A stretch of DNA of 64,000 nucleotides. Origin: Flavobacteriales bacterium. GTDB taxonomy: Bacteria > Bacteroidota > Bacteroidia > Flavobacteriales_F > PHOS-HE28. Of the stretch, positions 36,086 through 45,773 are shown one piece after another. The notes beneath the pieces were generated by a model. The model worked only from the letters and a program-made list of their open reading frames with translations. It did not search any database and was not told the DNA's origin. A program made the translations under genes and the position numbers. Positions within the stretch are counted from its first letter, which is position 1, and the number at the start of each line of letters is the position of its first letter. Location of the stretch: assembly GCA_030584065.1 (NCBI GenBank), contig CP129489.1:3019497-3083496 (forward strand), written 5' to 3'.

Positions 36086-38491
36086 ATGAAGAAGCAGACC
36101 GAGACGAAGGGCCGGCGCCGCCTGCTCTGGTGGGGCCTGGTGCTGGCGCCGGTGCTGGGCCTCTACCTGATGCTCCTGGCCGCCTCGCTCAGCGACCTGC
36201 CCACCATCGAGGACCTGGAGAATCCGCGCAGCGACCTGGCCACGGCCGTGCTCTTCAGCGACGGCACCCAGATGGGCCAGTTCTTCCGCGAGAACCGGAT
36301 CCCAGTTGACTATGAGCGCATCAGCCCGAACGTGGTGAATGCGCTGGTGGCCACCGAGGACGAGCGCTTCCGCGAGCACAGCGGGGTGGACCTGCGGGGC
36401 ACCCTGCGCGCTGCTGTCTTCCTGGGCAGGAAGGGGGGGGCCAGCACGCTCACCCAGCAGCTGGCCAAGATGCTCTTCACCGACCGAAGCGGCAATGTGG
36501 CGAAGCGCATCTTCCAGAAGTTCCAGGAGTGGATCATCAGCGCCCGGCTCGAGCGCATGTATACCAAGGATGAGATCATCGCCATGTACCTCAACCGCTT
36601 CGACTGGATCAACCAGGCGGTGGGCATACACAGCGCGGCGCGCATCTACTTCAGCACCACACCCGATTCGCTCCGCATCGAGGAGGCGGCCATGCTCGTG
36701 GGCATGTGCAAGAACCCCGCGCTCTTCAACCCCATCAGGCGCCCCGACACCACCCTGCACCGGCGCATGGTGGTGCTGGACCAGATGCGCAGGAACGGAT
36801 TCCTCAGCGTGGCGCAGTACGATTCGCTGAAGGCCCTGCCCTTGGGCCTGCGCTTCCAGAGCGTAAGCCATACCGAGGGCCCGGCGCCCTACTTCCGCGA
36901 GGTGCTGCGCGAGCGACTGCAGGCCCTGCTCAGCAGCACTGACGAGAATGGTGAGCTGCGCTACCCCAGGCCCGATGGCAAGCCCTACGACCTCTATACC
37001 GACGGGCTCAGGGTGTACACCACCATCGACCGGCGCATGCAGGCCTATGCCGAGTGGGGCCTGCGCGAGCACCTGGCCCAGGAGCTCCAGGCGGATTTCT
37101 TCAAGGACCTCGCGCGGAAGAAGAACAGGCCATTCGATGCGCGCGTGAGCCAGGACGAGATCAAGGGCATTCTCGCGGCATCCATGAAGCGCACCGCACG
37201 CTACAAGGTAATCACCGGCAAGCAGTGCGGCGTGTGCGAGCGACCCGCCTCCTACATCCGCAAGGAGATGCACGATGGCGCGATGCACTATCACTGCGAT
37301 CCGGCCAAGGGCGGCTGCGACGCCTGGTGGCCCGTGGTGGCCGAGGAGGACATTCCCAAGGTCTTCGACACCCCGGTGAAGATGCGCGTGTTCAGCTGGA
37401 AGGGGGAGATCGACACGGTGATGAGCCCGATGGACTCGATCCGCTACTACAAGAGCTTCCTGCGCAGCGGTCTCCTGAGCATGGATCCGCACACGGGCTT
37501 CGTGAAGGCATGGGTTGGCGGCCCGGACTTCAAGCACTTCCAGTACGACCATGTGGACAAGGCACGCCGCCAGGTAGGCTCCACCTTCAAGCCCTTCGTC
37601 TATGCCACCGCTATCCGCGAGGGTATGGAGCCCTGCCGGGAACTGCCCAACCAGAAGGTGTGCTTCGACATGCCGCCCGGCCAGCCGGACTGGTGCCCGG
37701 AGAACAGCGATGGCGAATACGGCGGCATGGTGACGGTGGAGTATGCGATGGCCAACTCGCTCAACACCATCACTGCCTGGCTCATGAAACAGTACGGCCC
37801 GCAATCGGTCACCGTGCTGGCCCGCCACATGGGCGTGAAGAGCCCGCTGGAGCCGGTGCCCTCGCTCTGCCTGGGCGTGGCCGACCTCACCCTGATGGAG
37901 ATGACCGGGGCGTTCAGCTCATTCGCCAACAAGGGGGTCTACATCGAGCCCATCCTCTATACACGCATCGAGGACAAGAACGGGAACACCATCCTGGACG
38001 TGGTGCCGAGCACCTATGAGGCGCTGGACGAGCGCACGGCCTACATCATGCTGAAGATGATGAAGGGCGTGGTGGACGGTGCCTACAACCCCAGCACGGG
38101 CAAGGTGGTCGGTACGGGCATGCGCCTGCGCACCAGCTGGGGGAACCGGCAGAAATACGCCAACATCCGCTTCCCCACGGCGGGCAAGACGGGCACCACG
38201 CAGAACAACAGCGACGGCTGGTTCATCGGTATCACGCCCGACCTGGTGACCGGCGTATGGACGGGTGCCGAGGACCGCAGCGTGCGCTTCAGCACCACCG
38301 ACAAGGGCCAGGGCGCGAACATGGCGCTGCCGATCTACGGCTACTACATGAACAAGGTGTATGCCGACCCCGCCATCGAGATCAGTACCGGCGATTTCGA
38401 GCGGCCGGAAGGCGAGCTGGGGGTGGAGATCGACTGCCGGGCAAAGGCGAAGGCGGGACCGGGCAATGGCAAGCCCAACTGGGGCGACTGA
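36086..38491 (+). CDS. pbp1A: Bifunctional penicillin-binding protein 1A with Cys4 insertion
   Basis: 801 residues. N-terminal membrane anchor, then the GT51 transglycosylase with ATEDERFREHSG (catalytic Glu91) and ASTLTQQLAKML. The transpeptidase has GSTFKPF (Ser499-Lys502), SLN (Ser558) and KTGTTQNN (Lys701). It polymerises and crosslinks peptidoglycan in the periplasm. Between the two domains lies an insertion with Cys381-x2-Cys384 and His403-Cys404/Cys411, which resembles a zinc ribbon; cysteines are rare in periplasmic enzymes. It ends the holB-side housekeeping group. Confidence 0.95.
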   Translation: MKKQTETKGRRRLLWWGLVLAPVLGLYLMLLAASLSDLPTIEDLENPRSDLATAVLFSDGTQMGQFFRENRIPVDYERISPNVVNALVATEDERFREHSGVDLRGTLRAAVFLGRKGGASTLTQQLAKMLFTDRSGNVAKRIFQKFQEWIISARLERMYTKDEIIAMYLNRFDWINQAVGIHSAARIYFSTTPDSLRIEEAAMLVGMCKNPALFNPIRRPDTTLHRRMVVLDQMRRNGFLSVAQYDSLKALPLGLRFQSVSHTEGPAPYFREVLRERLQALLSSTDENGELRYPRPDGKPYDLYTDGLRVYTTIDRRMQAYAEWGLREHLAQELQADFFKDLARKKNRPFDARVSQDEIKGILAASMKRTARYKVITGKQCGVCERPASYIRKEMHDGAMHYHCDPAKGGCDAWWPVVAEEDIPKVFDTPVKMRVFSWKGEIDTVMSPMDSIRYYKSFLRSGLLSMDPHTGFVKAWVGGPDFKHFQYDHVDKARRQVGSTFKPFVYATAIREGMEPCRELPNQKVCFDMPPGQPDWCPENSDGEYGGMVTVEYAMANSLNTITAWLMKQYGPQSVTVLARHMGVKSPLEPVPSLCLGVADLTLMEMTGAFSSFANKGVYIEPILYTRIEDKNGNTILDVVPSTYEALDERTAYIMLKMMKGVVDGAYNPSTGKVVGTGMRLRTSWGNRQKYANIRFPTAGKTGTTQNNSDGWFIGITPDLVTGVWTGAEDRSVRFSTTDKGQGANMALPIYGYYMNKVYADPAIEISTGDFERPEGELGVEIDCRAKAKAGPGNGKPNWGD

Positions 38492-38514
38492 CGGAGTGCC
38501 ATGCCCGCAGCGGA

Positions 38515-38522
38515 TATCTTCG
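38515..38522 (+). promoter_or_regulatory. -7 element TATCTTCG of scoA
   Basis: TAnnTTCG form, 20 nt before ATG 38543. It lies downstream of the alternative start at 38501, which therefore would not be transcribed and is rejected. Confidence 0.55.
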
Positions 38523-38542
38523 TCGCCACTGACCGGAAAGAC

Positions 38543-39241
38543 ATGAACAAGGTGGTGGCCAACGCCGATGCGGCACTCGAAGGCATCGAGGACAACATGA
38601 CCCTGATGGTGGGCGGCTTCGGGCTGTGCGGCATCCCGGAGAACAGCATCGCTGCGCTCGTGCGGCGGGGCGTGAAAGGGCTCACCTGCATCAGCAACAA
38701 CGCCGGGGTGGACGACTTCGGCCTGGGGTTGCTGCTGCAGACCCGTCAGATCCGCAAGATGATCAGCAGCTACGTGGGCGAGAATGCCGAGTTCGAGCGG
38801 CAGATGCTCAGCGGCGAACTGGAGGTGGAGCTGATCCCGCAGGGCACGCTGGCCGAGCGCTGCCGGGCAGGGGGGGCCGGCATCCCGGCCTTCTTCACGC
38901 CGGCCGGCTACGGCACCGAGGTGGGGGACGGCAAGGAGTCGCGCGAGTTCAACGGGAAGATGCACGTGCTGGAGAGCTGGCTGCGCGCCGACTTCGCGCT
39001 GGTGAAGGCCTGGAAGGGCGATCGCTTCGGCAACCTGGTGTACAAGCGCACGGCCCGCAATTTCAACCCCATGATGGCCATGGCCGGCAAGGTGACCGTG
39101 GCCGAGGTGGAGCAGCTGGTGGAGCCCGGCGAACTCGACCCCGATGAGATCCACACGCCAGGGATCTTCGTGCAGCGCCTCTTCCAAGGCACCGGCTACG
39201 AGAAGCGCATCGAGCAGCGCACGGTGCGCAAGCGCGGCTGA
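38543..39241 (+). CDS. scoA: 3-oxoacid CoA-transferase subunit A
   Basis: 232 residues from ATG 38543 ([12 protein letters not shown]). The family pattern is clear: [17 protein letters not shown] near residue 25, [17 protein letters not shown], and [20 protein letters not shown]. With subunit B it moves CoA between succinyl-CoA and acetoacetate (or similar acids). Unusually, the B subunit is not next door but 3.6 kb downstream behind two membrane-protein genes on the same strand. Confidence 0.95.
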   Translation: MNKVVANADAALEGIEDNMTLMVGGFGLCGIPENSIAALVRRGVKGLTCISNNAGVDDFGLGLLLQTRQIRKMISSYVGENAEFERQMLSGELEVELIPQGTLAERCRAGGAGIPAFFTPAGYGTEVGDGKESREFNGKMHVLESWLRADFALVKAWKGDRFGNLVYKRTARNFNPMMAMAGKVTVAEVEQLVEPGELDPDEIHTPGIFVQRLFQGTGYEKRIEQRTVRKRG

Positions 39242-39247
39242 CCGACC

Positions 39248-40999
39248 ATGGTGCGCGAGCGGGCGGAACGCCTGCTGTTCATGGGATTCGCCCTCGCCGG
39301 GTTCACCCTTGTGCTGGTTCGGGCGGCTAAGGTGCCGCTGGTGCACGATGAAGCCACCTCGTTCCTCGCTTACGCGCAGACCGGGCGTTTCCTGCCGTTC
39401 GCGTCCATGTGGGATGCGAACAACCACCTCCTCAACAGCGCGGCCGGCCATCTCGGTTACCGGCTGTTCGGCCTGGAGCCCCTCTCCCTGCGGTGGGCCA
39501 GCGTACTGAGCTATGGCTTGTTCGCTGGGGTTGTCTTCCGGTTGGGCCGGTCGTTGGCCCACCCCATGGTGCGGTGGAGCTATTGGCTAGCCTGCCTCGG
39601 CTGCCCCTTCCTGCTCGATTTCTTCTCGCTGTTCCGCGGGTATGGACCGGCCATGGCGCTTTTCCTGTGCGCCATGCACCAGGCGCACCGATTCACGGTG
39701 ATGGGCCATGCGCGCCACCTGCGGTGGGCGCTGTCCTGCATGGCACTGGCCACGGGTTTCCTGCTTGCGCTGGTGCCCGTCTGGGCGTTGCTGCTCGGCG
39801 TTCTCCTGATGGGCTGCCGCACGCGCGCCGCCCTCGTGCAATGGGGGGTCCTCGGCGGGCTTCCGCTGCTGCTCGCCGGAGCCCTTGCGCTGCAATACGC
39901 CCGCCTGGGGCTGCTCTACCACGGCAGCACCGAAGGCTTCATCCCGGTCTCCGTCGGGTCGTTGGCGCTGCGGGTCATCGGCATGGACGGCACCCTGCCG
40001 CGTGCCGCACTCCTCGCACCCGCAGCCGCGGCCATCGGCCTCCTGCTCTGGCACGCGTGGCGGCGACGGTCAAGTGCCTCGCCGGGCTTTCTGGCGGCCG
40101 TGCTGCTCTTGGGGGAGGCCCTGCTGCGCATCCTGCTGGCCGAGGCGTTCGGGATCAATCATGCCGAGGACCGCGCTGCGCTGCACCTGCTGCTCGCGGC
40201 TCTTCTGGCCGTGGCTGCTGCCGCTGACCTCTTGGCAGCGCGCACCGCTTGGGGCGGGCTCGTCGCCATGCCGCTGCTGGCCCTGCCAATATGCACCGTC
40301 TCCAGGGCCAACCTGACGCATACGGTGCTCTGGCCCGAGCAGTCTCTGCCGCATCGGTTCGCCGAGCGGGTGGAGCGATTGGAAAGGGTGCTGAGCCGCC
40401 CCGCCGTGGTGGGCATGCATCGCCTGGCTGGGCTTCCTTGGAGCTTGGAGCGGCGGATGCGCGGCGGTGAAGGGGATGGCACGGCGCAGGATTGGCCGCT
40501 AGGGCTGAACGATGCACGGGTCGTCCAGCACGCGCAGCTTGCTGCAGCCGGTAATGGGTACACGGTGGCGGACAGTGCACCGGACCAGGGCTTGTGGTTG
40601 CTCATGCGCCAGCCAGCGATGCGGACGGAACCCGTACATGACACCCTGTTCTCTTGGGAGGCCGCTGGCCAGGAGCGGTCGCCCTCCCTTTGGCTGCCGA
40701 TAGGGCCGATCCGCAGCGGCGGGGCGTTAGTGGACATCAGTGCGTCTATGCGCACTGGGGTGAATCCGGCGGAGCTTCGCCTGGGAATCGCAGTGCGCGA
40801 TGACGAGGGCGCCATCATCCACGGGGATCTCGTTTTCCTCAGCACGCGCCGAGCGGTGTGGGCTGGTGAATCCTGGCGTTCGGTGCGGCCGGTTCCCAGG
40901 CTGCCCCGCGCCGTGTCGGCAGAAGTGTTTCTCTGGTCGCCGGCAGGAGAAGCTTATCGACTGGATGAGGGGCGCCTCCGGCTGCTGAAGGTCCATTGA
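39248..40999 (+). CDS. GT-C-like multi-membrane protein (paralog 1) inside sco operon
   Basis: 583 residues. About 10 membrane helices over residues 10-370 with an early loop VPLVHDEATSFLAY and WDANNHLLNSAAGHLGYRL, a layout like GT-C polyprenyl-sugar transferases (acidic residue after helix 1). The last ~200 residues are soluble with a beta-sandwich look (IGPIRSGGALVDIS, ELRLGIAVRDDEGAI). Paralog of the next gene (shared DE, WDANNH and EDRAALHLL motifs). Starts 6 bp after scoA. Substrate unknown. Confidence 0.75.
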   Translation: MVRERAERLLFMGFALAGFTLVLVRAAKVPLVHDEATSFLAYAQTGRFLPFASMWDANNHLLNSAAGHLGYRLFGLEPLSLRWASVLSYGLFAGVVFRLGRSLAHPMVRWSYWLACLGCPFLLDFFSLFRGYGPAMALFLCAMHQAHRFTVMGHARHLRWALSCMALATGFLLALVPVWALLLGVLLMGCRTRAALVQWGVLGGLPLLLAGALALQYARLGLLYHGSTEGFIPVSVGSLALRVIGMDGTLPRAALLAPAAAAIGLLLWHAWRRRSSASPGFLAAVLLLGEALLRILLAEAFGINHAEDRAALHLLLAALLAVAAAADLLAARTAWGGLVAMPLLALPICTVSRANLTHTVLWPEQSLPHRFAERVERLERVLSRPAVVGMHRLAGLPWSLERRMRGGEGDGTAQDWPLGLNDARVVQHAQLAAAGNGYTVADSAPDQGLWLLMRQPAMRTEPVHDTLFSWEAAGQERSPSLWLPIGPIRSGGALVDISASMRTGVNPAELRLGIAVRDDEGAIIHGDLVFLSTRRAVWAGESWRSVRPVPRLPRAVSAEVFLWSPAGEAYRLDEGRLRLLKVH

Positions 41000-41032
41000 G
41001 CGAAGGCCTCGTCGCATCTTCGTGCGCTTCCC

Positions 41033-42811
41033 ATGGCCCCGCAACCGCCCATCCGCAGCGCCGAACGGTGGATCTACCTGTGCTGGGCGCTCCTGGTGCT
41101 GGCCTACCTCACCTTGCGGGCGGCCTCTGTGCCCTGGGTGAATGATGAGTGCGCCTCCCTTCACTTCTATGTGGAGAAAGGGGAGTTCCTGCCGTACCGT
41201 GCTCACTGGGATGCGAACAACCATGTGCTCAGCTCGGCCGTCGGCACCGGTCTATATCAGTTGTTCGGGCTCTCACTGGTCGCGTCGCGCGTTGGCAGCC
41301 TGCTCGCTTTCGTGCTCTTCGCGGGGTGCGCTTGGCTTCTCGCCGCGCGGGTGCGTGAGGCGGTGATCCGCTGGGGCCTGCTGCTGGCGCTCACGGCCTG
41401 CCCATTCATGCTCGACTTCTTCGCGCTCTTCCGGGGCTATGCGTTTGAGCTGGCCTTCCTGCTGCTTGCCGTTCTAGGCCTGGTGCGCCTGCTGGAGCGC
41501 TGGCGCACGCGCAACCTGCTGCTGACGCTGCTGGCGCTCCTGTTGGCGAATGCCTCCGTGCTGGCACTGCTGCCCACATGGGCGGCCCTGGTCGCTCTGC
41601 TGGGCGCCGGCATCGGCTGGATGTGGCCGCGCCTGGGAGCGCGGCAGCGTGCCGCACAGTGGGCCGTCTGGCTGCTGGCCGGTGGGCTGCCGGTCGGTGC
41701 CGCAGTGCCATATGCCATGGAGCTCCGCGAGCGCGGGCTGCTCTACCACGGCGGCACCGATGGTCTTTTCCGGATCACGGTGGGCCCGCTCAACTACCAT
41801 GTGCTCGGCGTGGATACGCCCGTGGTGCGGGGGCTCCTGCTCGGGCTGCTAGCTGCGGCCTTCCTTGCCTTGGCCATCAGGGGCGGCAGGGTGCCGGCTT
41901 TCGTCGCCATCGGTCTGTTAGGGCTTGATGTGGCGCTCCGTGTCTTCCTCGCCCTGGCCATGGACGTGAACTATCCGAAGGATCGGGCTGCGCTGCACCT
42001 CGTCCCCTTGGGCCTGTTGGCCATTGCCTACGGGCTCGACCGCTGGGCCATCCGCCACCGGGCGGTGCGTTTTGCCGCGTTGATCCTGCTGGCGCTTCCG
42101 CTACGGTCTGTGGTGGGCGCCAACCTTAGCACGACGCTGCTGTGGCCCGAAGAGGCGCTTCCTGAAGCCTTCCTGCGCGCGGTGGCGAACCGCACTTGGG
42201 AGAACCCCGCCGTGCTCCAATGCCCGCCACGCTGGTCGCTGACGCTGCCCATGGGCATCCGGCGCCTTGGCCTAGATGCACCGTTGACAGCCAGTGATGC
42301 ACACGGCGCGCCGGCAGAGGAGCTGCGCATCACCGACATAGGCGAGGTGCCCGATACCATGGCCTTCGCGCTGCTCGCCAGCGCGGGCCCATCCGGGCCC
42401 CATTTGCTGGAACGGCGCCACCCCCTCTCGCTGCTGCCGGTGTGGAGGGGCGAGGGGCCGGTCAGCGAAGGGGATTGGGAATTCCTCGATGCGTGGCGCA
42501 CCGACTCCCTTGGCCACGGGGATCACGTGGTGGACCTTCTGATCACAGCGGATTCCGACGGCCGTCCCGTGCTCTGCAACCTGGTCGTCGACCTGCATGA
42601 TGCAAGTGGCGCAAACGTCTACTACCGCACGTACCCGCTCGACCTGCAGCGGCCCGTTTGGACACCGCGGCCGTTCGCCATCCGCGCGCGGATACCCGGC
42701 GAGGCAGGGGCCTCGCGCGCTGCGATCTACTTTTGGCAACCTCGCCACCGTCACGCACGCCTGCAACGAGCGCAGATCGGTGTTTCGCGTGTGGCCGACC
42801 CCGAACACTGA
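41033..42811 (+). CDS. GT-C-like multi-membrane protein (paralog 2) inside sco operon
   Basis: 592 residues, same design as paralog 1: [35 protein letters not shown], many helices, [12 protein letters not shown], then a soluble C-terminal part with [14 protein letters not shown] strands. The pair probably arose by tandem duplication and then diverged well beyond 50% identity. It ends 7 bp before scoB, so all four genes look like one transcript. No sugar or acceptor can be inferred. Confidence 0.75.
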   Translation: MAPQPPIRSAERWIYLCWALLVLAYLTLRAASVPWVNDECASLHFYVEKGEFLPYRAHWDANNHVLSSAVGTGLYQLFGLSLVASRVGSLLAFVLFAGCAWLLAARVREAVIRWGLLLALTACPFMLDFFALFRGYAFELAFLLLAVLGLVRLLERWRTRNLLLTLLALLLANASVLALLPTWAALVALLGAGIGWMWPRLGARQRAAQWAVWLLAGGLPVGAAVPYAMELRERGLLYHGGTDGLFRITVGPLNYHVLGVDTPVVRGLLLGLLAAAFLALAIRGGRVPAFVAIGLLGLDVALRVFLALAMDVNYPKDRAALHLVPLGLLAIAYGLDRWAIRHRAVRFAALILLALPLRSVVGANLSTTLLWPEEALPEAFLRAVANRTWENPAVLQCPPRWSLTLPMGIRRLGLDAPLTASDAHGAPAEELRITDIGEVPDTMAFALLASAGPSGPHLLERRHPLSLLPVWRGEGPVSEGDWEFLDAWRTDSLGHGDHVVDLLITADSDGRPVLCNLVVDLHDASGANVYYRTYPLDLQRPVWTPRPFAIRARIPGEAGASRAAIYFWQPRHRHARLQRAQIGVSRVADPEH

Positions 42812-42818
42812 ATCGCCC

Positions 42819-43475
42819 ATGGCGCTCACCAAGGAACAGATGGCCAAGCGCATCGCTCGCGAGCTGCGCGACGGCTACTACGTCAATCTGGGCATCGGCA
42901 TCCCCACGCTGGTGGCCAACTACATCCCGGAGGGCATCAACGTGGTGCTGCAGAGCGAGAACGGCATCCTCGGCATGGGTCCCTTCCCCTACGAGGGCGA
43001 GGAAGACGCCGATCTCATCAACGCCGGCAAGCAGACCGTGACCCTGCTGCCCGGCAGCAGCATCTTCGACAGCGCCACCAGCTTCGCCATGATCCGCGGC
43101 CAGCACGTGCAGCTCACCGTGCTCGGCGCCATGGAGGTGGCCGACAACGGGGATATCGCCAATTGGAAGATCCCCGGGAAGATGGTGAAGGGCATGGGCG
43201 GCGCCATGGACCTGGTGGCGAGCGCCGAGAACATCATCGTGGTGATGATGCATACCAACAAGGCCGGTGAGAGCAAGCTGCTCAAGCAGTGCACCCTGCC
43301 GCTGACCGGCGTGCGGTGCGTGAAGAAGGTGGTGAGCGACCTGGGTGTCTTCGACATCACAGCTGATGGCTTCCGCCTGCTCGAGCGCGCCCCGGGCGTG
43401 AGCGTGGAGGAGATCAAGGCCAAGACCGAGGGGCGGCTGGTGACGGAAGGCGAGGTGCCCGAGATGACTTTCTGA
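42819..43475 (+). CDS. scoB: 3-oxoacid CoA-transferase subunit B
   Basis: 218 residues from ATG 42819 ([19 protein letters not shown]); the longer frame into the upstream gene is rejected. [17 protein letters not shown] and the active-site motif [10 protein letters not shown], whose Glu forms the glutamyl-CoA thioester, are intact; [20 protein letters not shown] follows. Works with scoA (38543). The next gene begins 2 bp later. Confidence 0.96.
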   Translation: MALTKEQMAKRIARELRDGYYVNLGIGIPTLVANYIPEGINVVLQSENGILGMGPFPYEGEEDADLINAGKQTVTLLPGSSIFDSATSFAMIRGQHVQLTVLGAMEVADNGDIANWKIPGKMVKGMGGAMDLVASAENIIVVMMHTNKAGESKLLKQCTLPLTGVRCVKKVVSDLGVFDITADGFRLLERAPGVSVEEIKAKTEGRLVTEGEVPEMTF

Positions 43476-43477
43476 GC

Positions 43478-44191
43478 ATGACCATCCGCACCCTTTCCAT
43501 CGTCATCCCGGCCTACAACGAGGAGCGCACGATCCATCTCATCCTCGACAAGGTGCGCGATGCCGTGCTCGATCAGGGCATCGCCAAGGAGGTGATCATC
43601 GTGAACGACGGCAGCACGGATGGCACCGTGCAGGCGGTGAAGCGCTATATGGACGCCAACCCCTCCATGGGCATCAAGTTCTACGAGCAGCCCCGCAACA
43701 TGGGCAAGGGCGCAGCAATCCACCGCGGCATCCAGGAGGCGAAGGGCGAGTACCTCATCGTGCAGGATGCCGACCTCGAGTACGATCCGCGCGAATACAA
43801 CCTGCTGCTGCGTCCGGTACTCGAGGGCTTCGCCGATGTGGTGTACGGCTCACGCTTCATGGGCCATCACCCGCACCGCATCCTCTTCTTCTGGCACAGC
43901 ATCGGCAACAAGTTCCTCACCTTCCTGTCCAATGCGTTCAATAACCTGAACCTAACGGACATGGAGACCTGCTACAAGCTCATCCGCAGCGACATCGCCC
44001 AAGGCCTCGACCTGCGCGAGAAACGCTTCGGGTTCGAGCCTGAGGTCACCGCCAAGCTGGCGCGCGTGAAGGGCATCCGGATATACGAGGTGGGCATAAG
44101 CTACTACGGCCGAACCTACGCCGAGGGGAAGAAGATCGGCTGGCGGGATGGCTTCAGGGCCATCTGGTGCATCATGAAGTACGGCCTCTGA
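43478..44191 (+). CDS. Family 2 glycosyltransferase, DPM1-like
   Basis: 237 residues. LSIVIPAYNEERTIHLIL, VIIVNDGSTDGT, NMGKGAAIHRGI and QDADLEYDP (DxD) are the GT-A motifs of dolichyl/polyprenyl-phosphate mannose synthase-like enzymes; GRTYAEGKKIGWRDGF is typical of their end. No membrane helices. It likely makes a polyprenyl-phosphate sugar donor that nearby GT-C membrane proteins could use (inference). Its last 20 bp overlap the convergent gene at 44172. Confidence 0.9.
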   Translation: MTIRTLSIVIPAYNEERTIHLILDKVRDAVLDQGIAKEVIIVNDGSTDGTVQAVKRYMDANPSMGIKFYEQPRNMGKGAAIHRGIQEAKGEYLIVQDADLEYDPREYNLLLRPVLEGFADVVYGSRFMGHHPHRILFFWHSIGNKFLTFLSNAFNNLNLTDMETCYKLIRSDIAQGLDLREKRFGFEPEVTAKLARVKGIRIYEVGISYYGRTYAEGKKIGWRDGFRAIWCIMKYGL

Positions 44192-45773
44192 CGGCGCCAT
44201 CCGGGCTTCCGGCGGGCTCCGGCCGAATGCGGAGGTACACCGCATTGGATGCCACGCGGGCAGCCAGGCGATAGTGGCTGCGGAGCAGCTCGGACAGGGC
44301 GCGCCACGGCACGGCCGGTGCGTTGAGCGTGTCACCGGTGATGAGTATGGCATCGGCCCCGCGCACCCAGGCCCCGGGAACGTTGGTGAGCGGGATGAGA
44401 CCGTCCAAGGGATCCGGTGGCGGCGGGTTCAGGAGGGGGTCGTGAACGGGCGACCAGCGCAGCGGGAAATGCGGATTGATGAACTCGTAGTTCGAGAGCA
44501 GCAGCGCATCACGGTCGGCCAGCCCGAGCTCCAAGTGGTGCATGACCATCCAATGGCAGGGCAAGGTTACCACTCGCGCGCCGCGAGGTACCTGTACACT
44601 GGCCTCATATGCCTGGCGCTGCTGATGGCTGCGGAGCTCCTGGCCCGGGCGTCGTACTTGCGAGAGGCACAGCAGGAGGGTGATCACGGAAGCGGGAAGC
44701 AGGAGTGGGGCGGGTCCCGCACGGAGACGGCGCGCGAGCAGAAGGGCCAGGGCGAGGTAGAGAAGCAAGGCAAGCCGGATCGAAAGGCCGCTGCCCTTGC
44801 CGACACGGTCGGGCATGATCACGAACAGGAGCGCGGTGAACGCCACTGCCCAGCCCTCGGCCCCGATCGAGGCTGCGGCCCGCCCCTGCGTGCCGTGTCG
44901 CACACGGTTCAGCAAGACCATCACACCCAGCAGCGCGGCAAAGGGCGCCCAGCAGCGCAGCTCGGCCCGGTCGGAGGCGCACAGTGCATCCAGCAGCGGG
45001 GCCACCAGGTTGTCCGGAGGCGCCAGCATGGGCTCATTTGCTCCATGCCCAGGGCTCAGCGCAAGGTAGGCGGCCAGGCAGGCAAGGGCCGGCGCAGCCG
45101 CGAGGCCGAGCCGTGGAAGCATCTGCCGCAGGGCCCGCCGTTCCTCACTGGCAGGCGGGGCAGTGGAATAGGCCTCCGCCCAATGGAGAAGACCCCATGC
45201 CAGTGCAATGGCGAACGGCACCAGATGCGATGCATAGAGGAGCAGTAGCAGTGCCGCGAGCCTAAGCCAACCGAGTGCGGTGGCGCTTCTGGAAAGCATA
45301 CCCCGCCACATCCTCATCACCAGGAGCAGGCCCACCAAGCCGAGCGAGAAGTTGAGGAAGCCCATCTGGAACGGCCCGTGCATCGCGAGCGGGAGCCCAA
45401 GGAAGCCGCCCCAAGGCGGTTGATCGCCCGCTTCGTTCAGACTCCAGCGGAAGGCCAGCGGAAGGCCCAAGAGGCAGAGCAGGTACAGTGCCTTCAGGGC
45501 CTCCGGCGCGTCGAGCACCTGCATTGCAGCGGCGAGGACCGCGTGTCCGCTCCAATTCGGCACGGGTACCGGATTGAGCTCCCACTGGCGGTCATCTGCA
45601 GCAGTCCCGGAGATCAAGCGGCCCAGGTAGTGCGCATTGAGCGCATGGGAGGGGCCGTCGTGTGTGACGTGGAAGCGCGTGGAGGTGACGGGTTGGATGA
45701 CCAGTAGGAGGCCTATGGCGAACAGGATCCGCTCCACCCAGGCCATGCCTTGGTGCGAAGCCCATCGCTTCAT
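44172..45773 (-). CDS. Multi-membrane protein, GT-C-like
   Basis: 533 residues from ATG 45773, which overlaps the upstream stop (ATGA); the longer start at 45824 is rejected. About 11 hydrophobic segments. After helix 1 comes FHVTHDGPSHALNAHYLGRLI, an acidic loop as seen in GT-C enzymes. The final soluble part has WSPVHDPLLNPPPPDPLDGLIP and DAILITGDTLN. No family name recognised; a role in envelope glycan assembly fits the neighbours. Confidence 0.7.
   Translation of the reverse strand: MKRWASHQGMAWVERILFAIGLLLVIQPVTSTRFHVTHDGPSHALNAHYLGRLISGTAADDRQWELNPVPVPNWSGHAVLAAAMQVLDAPEALKALYLLCLLGLPLAFRWSLNEAGDQPPWGGFLGLPLAMHGPFQMGFLNFSLGLVGLLLVMRMWRGMLSRSATALGWLRLAALLLLLYASHLVPFAIALAWGLLHWAEAYSTAPPASEERRALRQMLPRLGLAAAPALACLAAYLALSPGHGANEPMLAPPDNLVAPLLDALCASDRAELRCWAPFAALLGVMVLLNRVRHGTQGRAAASIGAEGWAVAFTALLFVIMPDRVGKGSGLSIRLALLLYLALALLLARRLRAGPAPLLLPASVITLLLCLSQVRRPGQELRSHQQRQAYEASVQVPRGARVVTLPCHWMVMHHLELGLADRDALLLSNYEFINPHFPLRWSPVHDPLLNPPPPDPLDGLIPLTNVPGAWVRGADAILITGDTLNAPAVPWRALSELLRSHYRLAARVASNAVYLRIRPEPAGSPDGAVRGRTS

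Noticed and set aside
35918-37828. 636-codon minus-strand frame over pbp1A
   Set aside because: Shadow of pbp1A, no recognisable domain.
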